Of a stretch of DNA of 46,000 nt, positions 1 to 7,529 are shown piece by piece. Under the pieces are notes generated by a model. That model did no database searches and had not been told where the DNA came from. It saw only the letters and a program-made list of their open reading frames with translations. The stretch is from a virus, in the IMG/VR virus record IMGVR_UViG_3300024348_000081, positions 1 to 46,000 of that record; one strand, given 5' to 3'. The position numbers and the translations under genes are program-made. Each line of letters starts with the position of its first letter. Position 1 is the stretch's first letter.

Positions 1-188
1 TATAGTATCTGGTCTGAGTCTATATAGAGTCTACCATTAACCCTGTTTCTATAGGGACTAAGCTTACCCTGTTCTATATAGCGATCTAACGTTCTTACTG
101 TTACACCAAGTCTCTGGGCTGCGATCTTTCGCGAAACCAGCCCGCCAGTAGGTAAAGAGTCTGGCGCCGGGATATCTTGCTTCTTCAT
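1..188 (-). CDS. HTH (MerR/excisionase-like) DNA-binding protein, truncated by window edge
   Basis: The minus-strand frame opens with ATG at 188-186 and is still open at base 1, so only about 62 N-terminal residues are visible. Residues about 18-60 read as a winged helix-turn-helix of the MerR/Xis type: a segment SRKIAAQRLGVTVRTLDRYI (helix, turn, recognition helix) followed by a basic wing ending in GRLYIDSDQI. Such domains bind DNA as excisionases or small regulators. A TATAAATAA box lies 3 nt upstream on the same strand, so the transcript may have almost no leader. The function beyond DNA binding cannot be told from the fragment. Confidence 0.6.
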   Translation of the reverse strand, partial: MKKQDIPAPDSLPTGGLVSRKIAAQRLGVTVRTLDRYIEQGKLSPYRNRVNGRLYIDSDQIL

Positions 189-190
189 AT

Positions 191-201
191 GGTTATTTAT
201 A
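191..201 (-). promoter_or_regulatory. T4-late-like promoter box TATAAATAA
   Basis: On the minus strand the sequence reads TATAAATAACC directly before the ATG of the HTH gene. It matches the T4 late consensus TATAAATA. The very short distance to the ATG implies a leaderless message or a downstream start. Confidence 0.4.
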
Positions 202-318
202 CCTCAACCGTAGACAGCCTGGAACCCGGTGTCTATAAGCTTCTACCTAATGTCCGATTCCACAGCGGTCGCCCGACCCGAGGAATCCCGTTGCCCGCCC
301 CGAGTCGAGAGGCGCACC

Positions 319-444
319 ACTCCGTAGTCCTTAAGTAGGACCAAGTGGGTCAGTCTGGGTCGGCTGGCTGCCGGCACTCCGTAGTCCCGGCTAGGTAGGG
401 CTAGGCTGGCTGCGGTCCGGTCCTGCCTGTTTACTCCGTAGTCC
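319..444. repeat. Three copies of a 12-bp core at exact 57-bp spacing
   Basis: ACTCCGTAGTCC occurs at 319-330, 376-387 and 433-444, exactly 57 bp apart. The spacers are GC-rich and only partly alike: a GGCTGGCTGC word recurs in the first two. On the minus strand the core falls in a 97-codon open frame (536-243) and reads DYGV every 19 residues, so it is either a degenerate peptide repeat or an iteron-like DNA element. The frame lacks an ATG (it would start with TTG), so I do not call it a gene. Apart from the repeat I see no supported gene in 202-631. Confidence 0.6.
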
Positions 445-631
445 CAGTGGGGGCAGGCTAGGTCTATATAGAGTAGGCTATAATAAGGAGACTGGTTATA
501 GGTTGGGTCTGGTCTGGCTAGGTTAGTGCTATCCAAACTAGGGTTAGGCTTATTCTTTTTATTATTAATATAGGTAGGGGTAGAGACAAGAGTAGTCTAG
601 ATATAGGTAGTATTATTATTGGTAAAGAGCC

Positions 632-672
632 GCCCCTTGGAGTTTAGAGGCGTGGAGAAGCCTAGACGGGGC
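632..672 (-). terminator. Hairpin just past the stop of the 202-aa minus-strand gene
   Basis: GCCCC (632-636) pairs with GGGGC (668-672). Inside it GTTTAG-AGGC (642-651) pairs with GCC-TAGAC (660-667). The hairpin abuts the TAA at 676-674 on the minus strand. No clear U-run follows, so it may stabilise the RNA end or terminate only weakly. Confidence 0.4.
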
Positions 673-673
673 T

Positions 674-1282
674 TTAGCAGGCTGTATAACCGGTTACCCA
701 GCCGCAGCTATTAACCTGTAGGGTTGTACCGCCCGATGGAATATCATTATCAGTAACATGGTACCAGCTGTCGCCACCGAGAAAAGGCTGGGTCAAGGAC
801 TGGTCTAGCCAGATGCGGTCGACCTGCTGCCAAGCATCGCGCTGGACCCATACCGACTGGTTATACGGTCCGTTAAGTTGACACTGAGTTAGGCTTGGCT
901 GGGTGATACGAACCAGTATTGCCTCGGGCTGGGCAATAGTTTCAATCGCTGCAATACCCGACGCGTTGTATTTTATTAGCTGGCTATCAATGCGATACCA
1001 GTTACCGTTAATTAAGGTAGCAATCTCTTGGCTTAGCCCACTGTCTAGATAGAGTCGAGTGCCAACGGCTAGGCTAGGGGTACTTGGCCATACTTGAGCA
1101 AAGCCTCCGCCGACCAGACCTAGCCAGTCATTAATATCGCCATCACCCTGTGCGCCAACAAATAGACTGTCAAATTCATAGCCGTATCGCAATTGTAGAG
1201 AGTTGGTACAGCTAATAGTTAGAGTAGCGGCTGCGCCACCTGCTCGGCGGCCTAATAGGGTATAGTAGTAGTTATGATTCAT
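674..1282 (-). CDS. Repeat protein, possible virion or tail-associated protein (202 aa)
   Basis: Unrecognised protein with no signal peptide. A motif occurs at least twice: GTRLYLDSGLSQ (about residues 94-105) and VDRIWLDQSLTQ (about 153-164). Each is followed by a G-x-x-W-Y segment. Similar LYxDSxLxxP...WY repeats are familiar from Bacteroidetes tail and adhesin proteins, so a structural role is a reasonable inference. It starts with ATG at 1282 and is transcribed divergently from the block at 1350. The intervening sequence has ATAAATA-type boxes on both strands. It is GC-richer and CTAG-rich compared with genes further right. Confidence 0.55.
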   Translation of the reverse strand: MNHNYYYTLLGRRAGGAAATLTISCTNSLQLRYGYEFDSLFVGAQGDGDINDWLGLVGGGFAQVWPSTPSLAVGTRLYLDSGLSQEIATLINGNWYRIDSQLIKYNASGIAAIETIAQPEAILVRITQPSLTQCQLNGPYNQSVWVQRDAWQQVDRIWLDQSLTQPFLGGDSWYHVTDNDIPSGGTTLQVNSCGWVTGYTAC

Positions 1283-1318
1283 AGGTATAGAGACTTTGTT
1301 ATAGCTATTTATTATCCG

Positions 1319-1327
1319 GATAAATAA
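1319..1327 (+). promoter_or_regulatory. Late-type promoter box GATAAATAA
   Basis: CCGGATAAATAATAAGAAAA precedes the gene at 1350 by 23 nt. An almost identical block, CCAGATAAATAATAAGAAAA, lies at 21961 before the T9SS-sorted protein. An ATAAATAG box on the minus strand at about 1306-1316 could serve the divergent gene. Confidence 0.5.
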
Positions 1328-1349
1328 TAAGAAAAGAGTTCATCTCTAT

Positions 1350-1772
1350 ATGAAGGCAAAATCATTTAGCCAATTTATTACCGAAGACCACAACGATGAT
1401 GCAGAGCAGCATCAGGTTTATCGCAGACTACAGGGGCTTGGGCTTGCTGACTCTCCACTTGACGGATTAGAGAAGATGCTGATACAGCGCCGCTGGAAAT
1501 GGGAAAAGGTCGATAGCGACCGTACCTTTGCAATTGAGCTAACCCGATGGGAAGCTGAGTCGACCTATCTGTCGCGAATGGGTGCACGCCACCAAAAGAA
1601 ATATCCTAATGTCTACTACTTTAGTGTAACTGATCTAGGAGCCGAGCCCGGTCAGGTTCGTATCCTATGGTATTCAAGTAAAGACTCTGTCAAGGAGGTG
1701 CCCGTTGCCGCAGAGCCAGAGGTAATAGTACGCAAGATTGAACAATTATTTGGTGAACGCAGTGCAGATTAA
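1350..1772 (+). CDS. Candidate internal head protein (140 aa)
   Basis: The start at ATG 1350 gives an N-terminus KSFSQFITED that closely matches the T4 internal-protein capsid-targeting signal (TYQEFIAEA), including an I-x-E site as used by the T4 gp21 prohead protease. The remainder (about residues 15-140) is a compact soluble sequence with no motif I recognise. The gene leads a run of similarly tagged genes and sits behind a GATAAATAA box. Packaging into the head is inference; the body function is unknown. Confidence 0.7.
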   Translation: MKAKSFSQFITEDHNDDAEQHQVYRRLQGLGLADSPLDGLEKMLIQRRWKWEKVDSDRTFAIELTRWEAESTYLSRMGARHQKKYPNVYYFSVTDLGAEPGQVRILWYSSKDSVKEVPVAAEPEVIVRKIEQLFGERSAD

Positions 1773-2199
1773 TCGTCATACTATATCAGAAGCATTTTCA
1801 TTCTCTACCTGGCAGAGGATCAATGCGCTAGGCCTTAGTGACGAGGGAATCACCACTAACCGGATTGATCTACACGGTCGACTACTAAGCAAAATTGTAG
1901 ATGAAGACCTGTTTAAGCAGAAGCTGGTTGAGCTTGGGCTGGTAGTGCTAGTGGTTAAAGTATTTAGGACACGCACCCAACCTGTTGTACAGACAGTTGC
2001 AATCGCTGGGCCGGACGAGGCTTTTACTGAGCTAAATAACTGGTGGCGGGAACAAACTGGCCGTGACTGTCCAATCCATAATTATCTTGATCGGGCAATG
2101 TCAAATGGGTTCCTAGTTAAGGACAGGTGGTCACAAGCTGTGGCAGATGGCCAGGCCATTGCAAACGGTGCATTTAACGAAACTGGCTCAAAATTATAA
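1762..2199 (+). CDS. Unknown protein with capsid-targeting-like N-terminus (about 145 aa)
   Basis: The frame is open from upstream, but the only plausible starts are GTG codons at 1753 and 1762, overlapping the end of the previous gene by 10-20 nt. The N-terminal segment has TISEAFSFSTWQRINALGLS. Its SFSTWQR(I)N resembles DFKSWQRLN of the head-tagged GH19 protein at 37816, and I-S-E/A fits a gp21-type cleavage site. The rest is a mixed alpha/beta sequence of unknown function. Translational coupling with its neighbour is likely. Confidence 0.6.
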   Translation: MQINRHTISEAFSFSTWQRINALGLSDEGITTNRIDLHGRLLSKIVDEDLFKQKLVELGLVVLVVKVFRTRTQPVVQTVAIAGPDEAFTELNNWWREQTGRDCPIHNYLDRAMSNGFLVKDRWSQAVADGQAIANGAFNETGSKL

Positions 2200-2204
2200 T
2201 AATT

Positions 2205-3083
2205 ATGATAAAGAAATTAATACTAGTCTTGGCGCTAGCCTTAACGGGTTCTACCGCCCATGCACAGGTTGCACAAGACACAGTTAAGCTAACACCACAG
2301 GAACTATTTGAATTTAATTCAGAGTGGTTGGGCTTGGGCACAACACAGTCCTATATTGATTTTTCAAAGGATGTCCTAAATACATCAGATCTTTCGCTTG
2401 GTATAGTTGGCCGTAAGGTTTCAACTACCCTCAACCTGACCCTTAACAGGGCTTCAACTAGTGGTAAGTGGAGCCATGCTGGAATCCTATCCATAAATCC
2501 AGGTTGGAAATATTATGGTGTAGGCTATGGCCTTACCCGAAAGCGGGCCAATCGCAGCACAACCTTACAGGTAGTTGGCTCGGCCGACTTTGATTTTCAA
2601 AAAAATATTAACATTTCGCTAATCGATATGGTTAAAACCCGCCGCTTTGGTAACTTTGGTTATAACCTAACTGCAAGCCAAACCTTTTGGGGTACTTGGC
2701 AAGGCCCATGGCAAGGCGAATATACAGTAGATTCGCTAGGTAATTGGGTTGCTAACATCTATCCAACCATGCCGCCGTCTAGACAGCTAACCACACGTGC
2801 GATGATTGTCTATTCCTATCCGGTTAAATTAAGACGGGTTACCCTTTCACCACAACTTATTTTAGTTAGTGATATTCATAAATCATTTAGTGATGGTACT
2901 CTTAATATTAGTTATCTAGCAGATTTTAACATTGATGCCTATTATGGGGTACAGGCTGACTGGAAAATAGGCAAGCACTTTATCCTAAATAGCGGTCTTA
3001 GATTTAATAGCACAATTGAAAAAAACAGTCAAGATTTTAAAAAGAGTAATCCAATTCTTTTTTCAATCGGCACCGGCTTCTAG
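2205..3083 (+). CDS. Exported beta-barrel-like outer membrane protein (292 aa)
   Basis: Residues 1-21 are a typical signal peptide (KK, hydrophobic core, AHA-Q). The mature part is built of alternating amphipathic strands rich in Tyr, Trp, Ser and Thr (for example YYGVGYGLTRKRANRSTTLQ) and ends in Gly-Thr-Gly-Phe; a C-terminal Phe is typical of outer-membrane barrels. About ten or more strands can be guessed. It is 5 nt from the preceding gene. A phage-encoded barrel would be placed in the host outer membrane, perhaps for superinfection exclusion, but that role is inference. Confidence 0.7.
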   Translation: MIKKLILVLALALTGSTAHAQVAQDTVKLTPQELFEFNSEWLGLGTTQSYIDFSKDVLNTSDLSLGIVGRKVSTTLNLTLNRASTSGKWSHAGILSINPGWKYYGVGYGLTRKRANRSTTLQVVGSADFDFQKNINISLIDMVKTRRFGNFGYNLTASQTFWGTWQGPWQGEYTVDSLGNWVANIYPTMPPSRQLTTRAMIVYSYPVKLRRVTLSPQLILVSDIHKSFSDGTLNISYLADFNIDAYYGVQADWKIGKHFILNSGLRFNSTIEKNSQDFKKSNPILFSIGTGF

Positions 3084-3098
3084 AAATAAATAATGTAT

Positions 3099-3437
3099 AT
3101 GAAACACGTATCAAACTTTGGAGGCTGGAAAGCCGAAAATAATATTAATGAAAGCTTGATTCTTACTATTCAAGCTGGTATTGTACTGGGTCTACTTGGT
3201 ATAAAGGGCCTTATGCTGATTGTAAATAAGGTTGCACAAAGGGTTGGTGAAGGGATTGAACTGTCTAAATCTGAACTAAAATCCCTAGTCAACGACATTA
3301 TCTCTGATATTAAAAAGGCAGATAAGGGTAACACCTCATTTGCTGAATTAGAGCGCGAACTAAAAAAGAGAATTGATAGTGGTGAAATTACTAAAGCCAA
3401 AGATATTATTCCTGTAATTAAAGAATTTACTAAATGA
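3099..3437 (+). CDS. Small membrane protein with capsid-targeting-like N-terminus (112 aa)
   Basis: Two in-frame ATGs exist (3093 and 3099). The second gives MKHVSNFGGWKAENNINES, aligning with MKHLMLYEEW of the next gene. One hydrophobic helix lies near residues 24-44 (IQAGIVLGLLGIKGLMLIV), followed by a charged, probably helical tail (lysine/glutamate-rich). INE-S is a possible prohead protease site. An AAATAAATAA box sits directly upstream. It overlaps the next start by 4 nt (ATGA). Function unknown. Confidence 0.65.
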   Translation: MKHVSNFGGWKAENNINESLILTIQAGIVLGLLGIKGLMLIVNKVAQRVGEGIELSKSELKSLVNDIISDIKKADKGNTSFAELERELKKRIDSGEITKAKDIIPVIKEFTK

Positions 3438-4270
3438 AACACTTAATGCTCTATGAAGAGTGGTGTGCAGCTGGTAAGTTAGACACCGATTCATATCAAA
3501 TAGCCGAAGGCGATCTTTCTGATATACTACATTTTGTTGGTGATGTTGCAGCTGCAGTTGCCGATACAGTAGTACCTGGTTCGGGCGCTGTACTTGATGT
3601 TATTAATATGCTTTCCTATTGGGTGCAGGCTCACCTAGCAACAGACGGTCTTGAAAAAACCAAATACATACTTAGTGGTATAATTCAGGCATTTGCCATA
3701 TTTGATCCAATTAATGCGCTTAGCACCATACTTAAAACTGGGCTTAACAAGGTAATTGGTGCAATTGCAACCAAGAGCCCAGCCACAATTGCTGCCGCCC
3801 GAATTGCAGCACGCCAAGTTGCAGATGGCCTAACTACACTGCTGGGAGCCTTAACTGGTTTTGCAACTAAAATGATAACTGGACTAAGCGGTTCAAAATT
3901 TGGCTCAGCTGTTGCATGGCTAAGTACAAAATTAGGCATGACTAATGTACTTGCCTGGTTAAAGACCTTTATTACCCAAACTGCGCCAACTTATATTAAA
4001 CAGTTTTTGACCAGAATTCGCGATACCTTTAATCCAGCTCAAGCTGGTGCAAACACTGCTGCAACTGAATTTAATCAAATACTAAGCCGAAATATTGCAA
4101 AGACCGTTGTTAACTATGGTGCAGCTGATGCTATTCACCAAAAGGTATCGGCCTTTGCTCAAACCTGGAATAGTTCAATCCAAAATATTAAGAACTATCC
4201 AGATCCAAGGATTATTGCTAGGGACAATACGTATGTTGCGGCAAAACCATATCTTAAAGGACTAAACTAG
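3434..4270 (+). CDS. Hydrophobic internal-type protein, pre-toxin-like segment (278 aa)
   Basis: The N-terminus MKHLMLYEEWCAAGK matches the shared head-targeting pattern, and YQIAE-GD (about residues 20-27) fits an I-x-E/G cleavage site. Residues about 33-60 (VGDVAAAVADTVVPGSGAVL) resemble the small-residue-rich pre-toxin segment found before toxin domains. Further helical hydrophobic stretches (about 65-175) could insert in a membrane. An injected membrane-active protein is an attractive inference, but no catalytic motif is visible. It is translationally coupled to the upstream gene. Confidence 0.6.
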   Translation: MKHLMLYEEWCAAGKLDTDSYQIAEGDLSDILHFVGDVAAAVADTVVPGSGAVLDVINMLSYWVQAHLATDGLEKTKYILSGIIQAFAIFDPINALSTILKTGLNKVIGAIATKSPATIAAARIAARQVADGLTTLLGALTGFATKMITGLSGSKFGSAVAWLSTKLGMTNVLAWLKTFITQTAPTYIKQFLTRIRDTFNPAQAGANTAATEFNQILSRNIAKTVVNYGAADAIHQKVSAFAQTWNSSIQNIKNYPDPRIIARDNTYVAAKPYLKGLN

Positions 4271-4294
4271 ACTTAATCCAAATTCTGTGTATAA

Positions 4295-4304
4295 GATAAA
4301 TAAC
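4295..4304 (+). promoter_or_regulatory. Late-type promoter box GATAAATAAC
   Basis: GATAAATAACTACAAA lies 24 nt before the ATG at 4329. The same GATAAATAACTACAAA word recurs at 6162 before another gene of this block. Confidence 0.55.
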
Positions 4305-4328
4305 TACAAATAAATTTAACAATTTACA

Positions 4329-5609
4329 ATGGCAACAATTAAATCATTTGAATCCTTTGTTAATGAAGGCCTAACCAATCAATACCTAACTCAACTTAAT
4401 GAGGGGTTTGAAAAAGATAGCTATACATATCGCACAGAATCTACTAATTTAAGACCAATGCAATATTTTGACCAGGTTACCACGGTTTTGCAAACTGGAA
4501 CTTTAACCAAAGGAAATATTCCACCATGGTTGGGTCGATATGGTAATTTTGAAGGAAAATCTGCTAACGAAATTTATCAAGTGTTAATGGCAAAGGAGGC
4601 CCTAATTGAAATAGATTTAATTATTACAGCTAAGGCTCAAAAAAGTAATACTGCAGAAGAGCTTATCAAATGGAAAGCTGACTCAACTAAGAATTTATTA
4701 TATGCAATGGTTTTGCTTGATTTAAACTCAAATAATCGTGAAGCTTGGCGAAGCGCTCTAGACAAAGGTAGAACCTCTGTAATTGTTTCTGATATTGAAA
4801 CAAAGAAAAAAATTACTAAACCAGGTTCTTCCGTAACTCCACCGGGTACACAATCTGCGCCAAATGCGCCAAATGCAACATCTGTTCCATTTAGTCATTC
4901 ACAAGATAGTTCCAAAGGAGATGTGTTTGTAATTAATGAATGGATTTTAAGTGATTCATTTAAATCTGAGCTTGATGCTAGAATTCAAGATATTAAACAA
5001 ACGGTTGATTTATTAAATCCGCCTTCGGGTAAGCCTAAAGCATTTTGCTCAAATATTGAAATTGAATCCAGTTGTTCAACTGCTCCAAATGGTACACCAA
5101 AATCTTCAACTGGCGCTTCAAAATATACAGGAACAAAAATCTCTTTTATGGATTTGTCTAAAGAGCGAGCAAATGCAATTTTAACATATCTTAAAACTGG
5201 ATTATCTTCGGTTGGAGTTTTAATTGATACTGATACTAGAGTTACAATTAAAGCTGATGGTCAAAATGGAGATGGTACAAGCGGACCAGCTTGGAATAGT
5301 GTACCGGGTAATTCAAATGAAGAAAAACTTGCACAAGTTAAAAAATATCAAATGGCAAAGTTTGATTTTACAATTTTATTCAATGATACAACGACGTCAA
5401 TTACTCCATCTGAGGAAACAAAACCCGAAGGTTCGGTTGTTCCGCCAGAAATGGTTGAAGTACCGGCTGGAGAATACAAATTGACTCTTGCAATTAACAC
5501 ATTTAGATTCCACTTGCCTGAAATTACTTTACCTAGAATCAAAATCAGACTTCCTAAATTAGGTAGCGGTCGACGTAATTGGGGTTCAACTAAATGTTAT
5601 AAATTCTAA
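4329..5609 (+). CDS. Candidate internal head protein with possible OmpA-like region (426 aa)
   Basis: The N-terminus IKSFESFVNEGLT is a near-textbook match to the T4 capsid-targeting signal; V-N-E/G and a second L-N-E/G (about residue 25) are candidate prohead protease sites. A Pro/Thr/Asn-rich linker lies at about residues 160-190. Residues about 270-350 (SKERANAILTYLKTGL, then TRVTIKADGQNGDG) recall an OmpA-type peptidoglycan-associating fold, though weakly. The basic C-terminus ends GSGRRNWGSTKCYKF. It appears paralogous in layout to the gene at 6194. Exact function unknown. Confidence 0.65.
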   Translation: MATIKSFESFVNEGLTNQYLTQLNEGFEKDSYTYRTESTNLRPMQYFDQVTTVLQTGTLTKGNIPPWLGRYGNFEGKSANEIYQVLMAKEALIEIDLIITAKAQKSNTAEELIKWKADSTKNLLYAMVLLDLNSNNREAWRSALDKGRTSVIVSDIETKKKITKPGSSVTPPGTQSAPNAPNATSVPFSHSQDSSKGDVFVINEWILSDSFKSELDARIQDIKQTVDLLNPPSGKPKAFCSNIEIESSCSTAPNGTPKSSTGASKYTGTKISFMDLSKERANAILTYLKTGLSSVGVLIDTDTRVTIKADGQNGDGTSGPAWNSVPGNSNEEKLAQVKKYQMAKFDFTILFNDTTTSITPSEETKPEGSVVPPEMVEVPAGEYKLTLAINTFRFHLPEITLPRIKIRLPKLGSGRRNWGSTKCYKF

Positions 5610-5629
5610 TAGCTAATACTTTATTGTAC

Positions 5630-5658
5630 AAAGCCGGGAAAATCTCTCGGCTTTTTTT
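5630..5658 (+). terminator. Rho-independent terminator
   Basis: An AAGCCG..GA stem pairs with TC..CGGCTT around a short A-rich loop and is followed by seven T. It closes the transcript from 4329 and lies just before the exported CAP-domain gene. Confidence 0.8.
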
Positions 5659-5671
5659 GTATATTAGATAT

Positions 5672-6166
5672 ATGAAGAAGTTGCTAATTATAGGAATCTT
5701 TGCAATAAGTCCACTTGCAAAAGCACAGGTAAAAACCGATTCGGTTTATACTGTAATTCGTGAATTGGTTGCTCCATCTACCAAAATAACCAGAACTGCA
5801 AACCTTGATTCGGCTGCAGCATTTCACGCAAATTACCTAATCTCTGGTAAAAAGACTGGCCACTATGAAGAAGAGTGCCCTCTAACCAAAACCCCAATGC
5901 GCAGAGCAGAAAAGTTTGGAGATGAAGGCTTAGGTATCTATGAAGTATGCTGGGCTGGAACTCCAAAGTATGGAAATCTGCCAGCCTCAGTACGATCGGC
6001 CATCTACTATTTTAAACTTAGTGATAAACACTGGGATATTATGACTAAATCTGTCAGCCAATTTACTGAAATCAGATTTGGCTATAGCAGAATTGAAACT
6101 AAAGACTGGAGTGTATGCGTTATTATCTACTCAACTGGTCCAGAACCGGTTGGATCTAACAGATAA
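5672..6166 (+). CDS. Secreted CAP (SCP/PR-1-like) domain protein (164 aa)
   Basis: The start at ATG 5672 gives a clean signal peptide (KKLLIIGIFAISPLAKAQ). The mature part carries CAP-superfamily hallmarks: an AAAFHANYL helix, RAEKFGDEGLGIYEV, SDKHWDIMTKSVSQF and a closing strand WSVCVIIYST. Bacterial CAP proteins are secreted or periplasmic, and their biochemical role is mostly unknown. A longer frame begins at 5624 but would read through the terminator and destroy the signal peptide. It stands alone between two late-type internal-protein genes. Confidence 0.7.
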   Translation: MKKLLIIGIFAISPLAKAQVKTDSVYTVIRELVAPSTKITRTANLDSAAAFHANYLISGKKTGHYEEECPLTKTPMRRAEKFGDEGLGIYEVCWAGTPKYGNLPASVRSAIYYFKLSDKHWDIMTKSVSQFTEIRFGYSRIETKDWSVCVIIYSTGPEPVGSNR

Positions 6167-6171
6167 ATAAC
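6162..6171 (+). promoter_or_regulatory. Late-type promoter box GATAAATAAC
   Basis: Overlaps the stop of the CAP gene and lies 22 nt before ATG 6194. It has the same GATAAATAACTACAAA core as at 4295. Confidence 0.55.
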
Positions 6172-6193
6172 TACAAACAAACACTAATGTACA

Positions 6194-7522
6194 ATGTCAA
6201 ACATTTTAAGATACCAAACTTGGTTAAATGAAAACCGTATCTTTGAAGCAGACGAAAGTCTCTTTATTGATTGGAGAGGAAAATTAAGCGGAACCTTTCC
6301 TAAATTAGGCTTAGCCGGAGACGGTAAACGTATAATTGGAATTGGCGCAAAATCTGGAAAAGAAGGCGCAATAGGAATAACCTTTGGTTCAGCGGCAAAG
6401 CGTGGAACTAAGTGGTCAGTAATTACACCACCTAAATCTACTCCGCCAGTTGCAACTACTCCACAATTAACACAGCCTACTATTACACCATCTGTTGATT
6501 TCAAAGGAACAGATTTTCCTTATCCAGATAATATTATTACCCCAAACTGGACTGTTGCACAAGGTGCAAAGACTCTATTTGATGGTTTTATTATAAACTT
6601 AGTTGACTATTTTAAATTAGATCCAACTCAAGCCAAAATTAATTTTAAATCAATTGCAATTGAAGGAGCAGCCGACGTTGCAAATGCAACACTAGATGTT
6701 CCAGCTGGATATACGAAGCTAGATCATAATTACGGTGGAGCTAAACCTAGTAACGAATTTCTTGCAGAGAATCGCGCACTTAAAATGAAAGAAGCAATTG
6801 TTAAAGCCCTAACTGCAAATGGCGGACTTACTCCAGAATTAGTTACTTTTATATCAGGTAAAATTACAACCACTTTTAAAACAGGTTTACCAAGAGGCGG
6901 TCGTTATGTTAAAATCACAACTGCAGCTACTCCATACGATGTAAAAACAGCAGGCACAGTAACTCCAGCCACAACTACGCCAGGAACAGAAACTCCAGGC
7001 CAAGTTGGACCTAGCGGAGAAACTTCTAAAACCTATTCAGTGCTAAACGATACGTTTTTAGGTTATTTCTTTGGAGACTCAAGTGCCTTTAAAATCGAGT
7101 CTAGCGCAATTACACCATTTAGACCAGATAAAAATGGTAATTCTGATTTCCAAAAGATTGAAATTTCAGCTTTACAAAATTGGGCTAAAGAATATTTAGG
7201 TGGTGAACTATTAAGTTCAAATGAAGTTGCTAATCTTACAGCAACAGTTAATTTTACAGAAAATGCAGCCGAAGTTTCATTTAACGTTCCAGCTGGAAAA
7301 GTTTTTGCTCCATCTTCTGATCAAGCAGATAATGCAAACAATTCTATTAAGTGTTCAGATGAAAATTCAAGCACTCTTTCTAGATATGGTTATGGAATGG
7401 GTCAGCGTGGAATGAAAACTGGATTTCCATTTGTAATATTCTATACTGCAATCGGTGACGGACAATGGGGAATATTAGAATTGCACTCAGTTTCAGTTGG
7501 ACCAGAAAGCTTAATAATGTAA
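6194..7522 (+). CDS. Candidate internal head protein with OmpA-like domain (442 aa)
   Basis: The N-terminus ILRYQTWLNENRIFEAD follows the head-targeting pattern; I-F-E/A is a good prohead protease site. Residues about 150-250 look like an OmpA C-terminal domain: INFKSIAIEGAAD, then NEFLAENRALKMKEAIVKAL, then a closing strand YVKITTAA. OmpA domains bind peptidoglycan. Thr/Pro-rich linkers flank it (about residues 78-95 and 255-280). A second mixed domain (about 290-440) is unrecognised. Like the protein at 4329, it may be carried in the head and act at the envelope on entry (inference). Confidence 0.65.
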   Translation: MSNILRYQTWLNENRIFEADESLFIDWRGKLSGTFPKLGLAGDGKRIIGIGAKSGKEGAIGITFGSAAKRGTKWSVITPPKSTPPVATTPQLTQPTITPSVDFKGTDFPYPDNIITPNWTVAQGAKTLFDGFIINLVDYFKLDPTQAKINFKSIAIEGAADVANATLDVPAGYTKLDHNYGGAKPSNEFLAENRALKMKEAIVKALTANGGLTPELVTFISGKITTTFKTGLPRGGRYVKITTAATPYDVKTAGTVTPATTTPGTETPGQVGPSGETSKTYSVLNDTFLGYFFGDSSAFKIESSAITPFRPDKNGNSDFQKIEISALQNWAKEYLGGELLSSNEVANLTATVNFTENAAEVSFNVPAGKVFAPSSDQADNANNSIKCSDENSSTLSRYGYGMGQRGMKTGFPFVIFYTAIGDGQWGILELHSVSVGPESLIM

Positions 7523-7529
7523 TTTACTT

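Noticed and set aside
243-536. 97-codon minus-strand open frame with DYGV repeats
   Set aside because: It starts only with TTG, has low-complexity composition, lacks a promoter or leader and reads the 57-bp repeat. Kept as a repeat rather than a gene.
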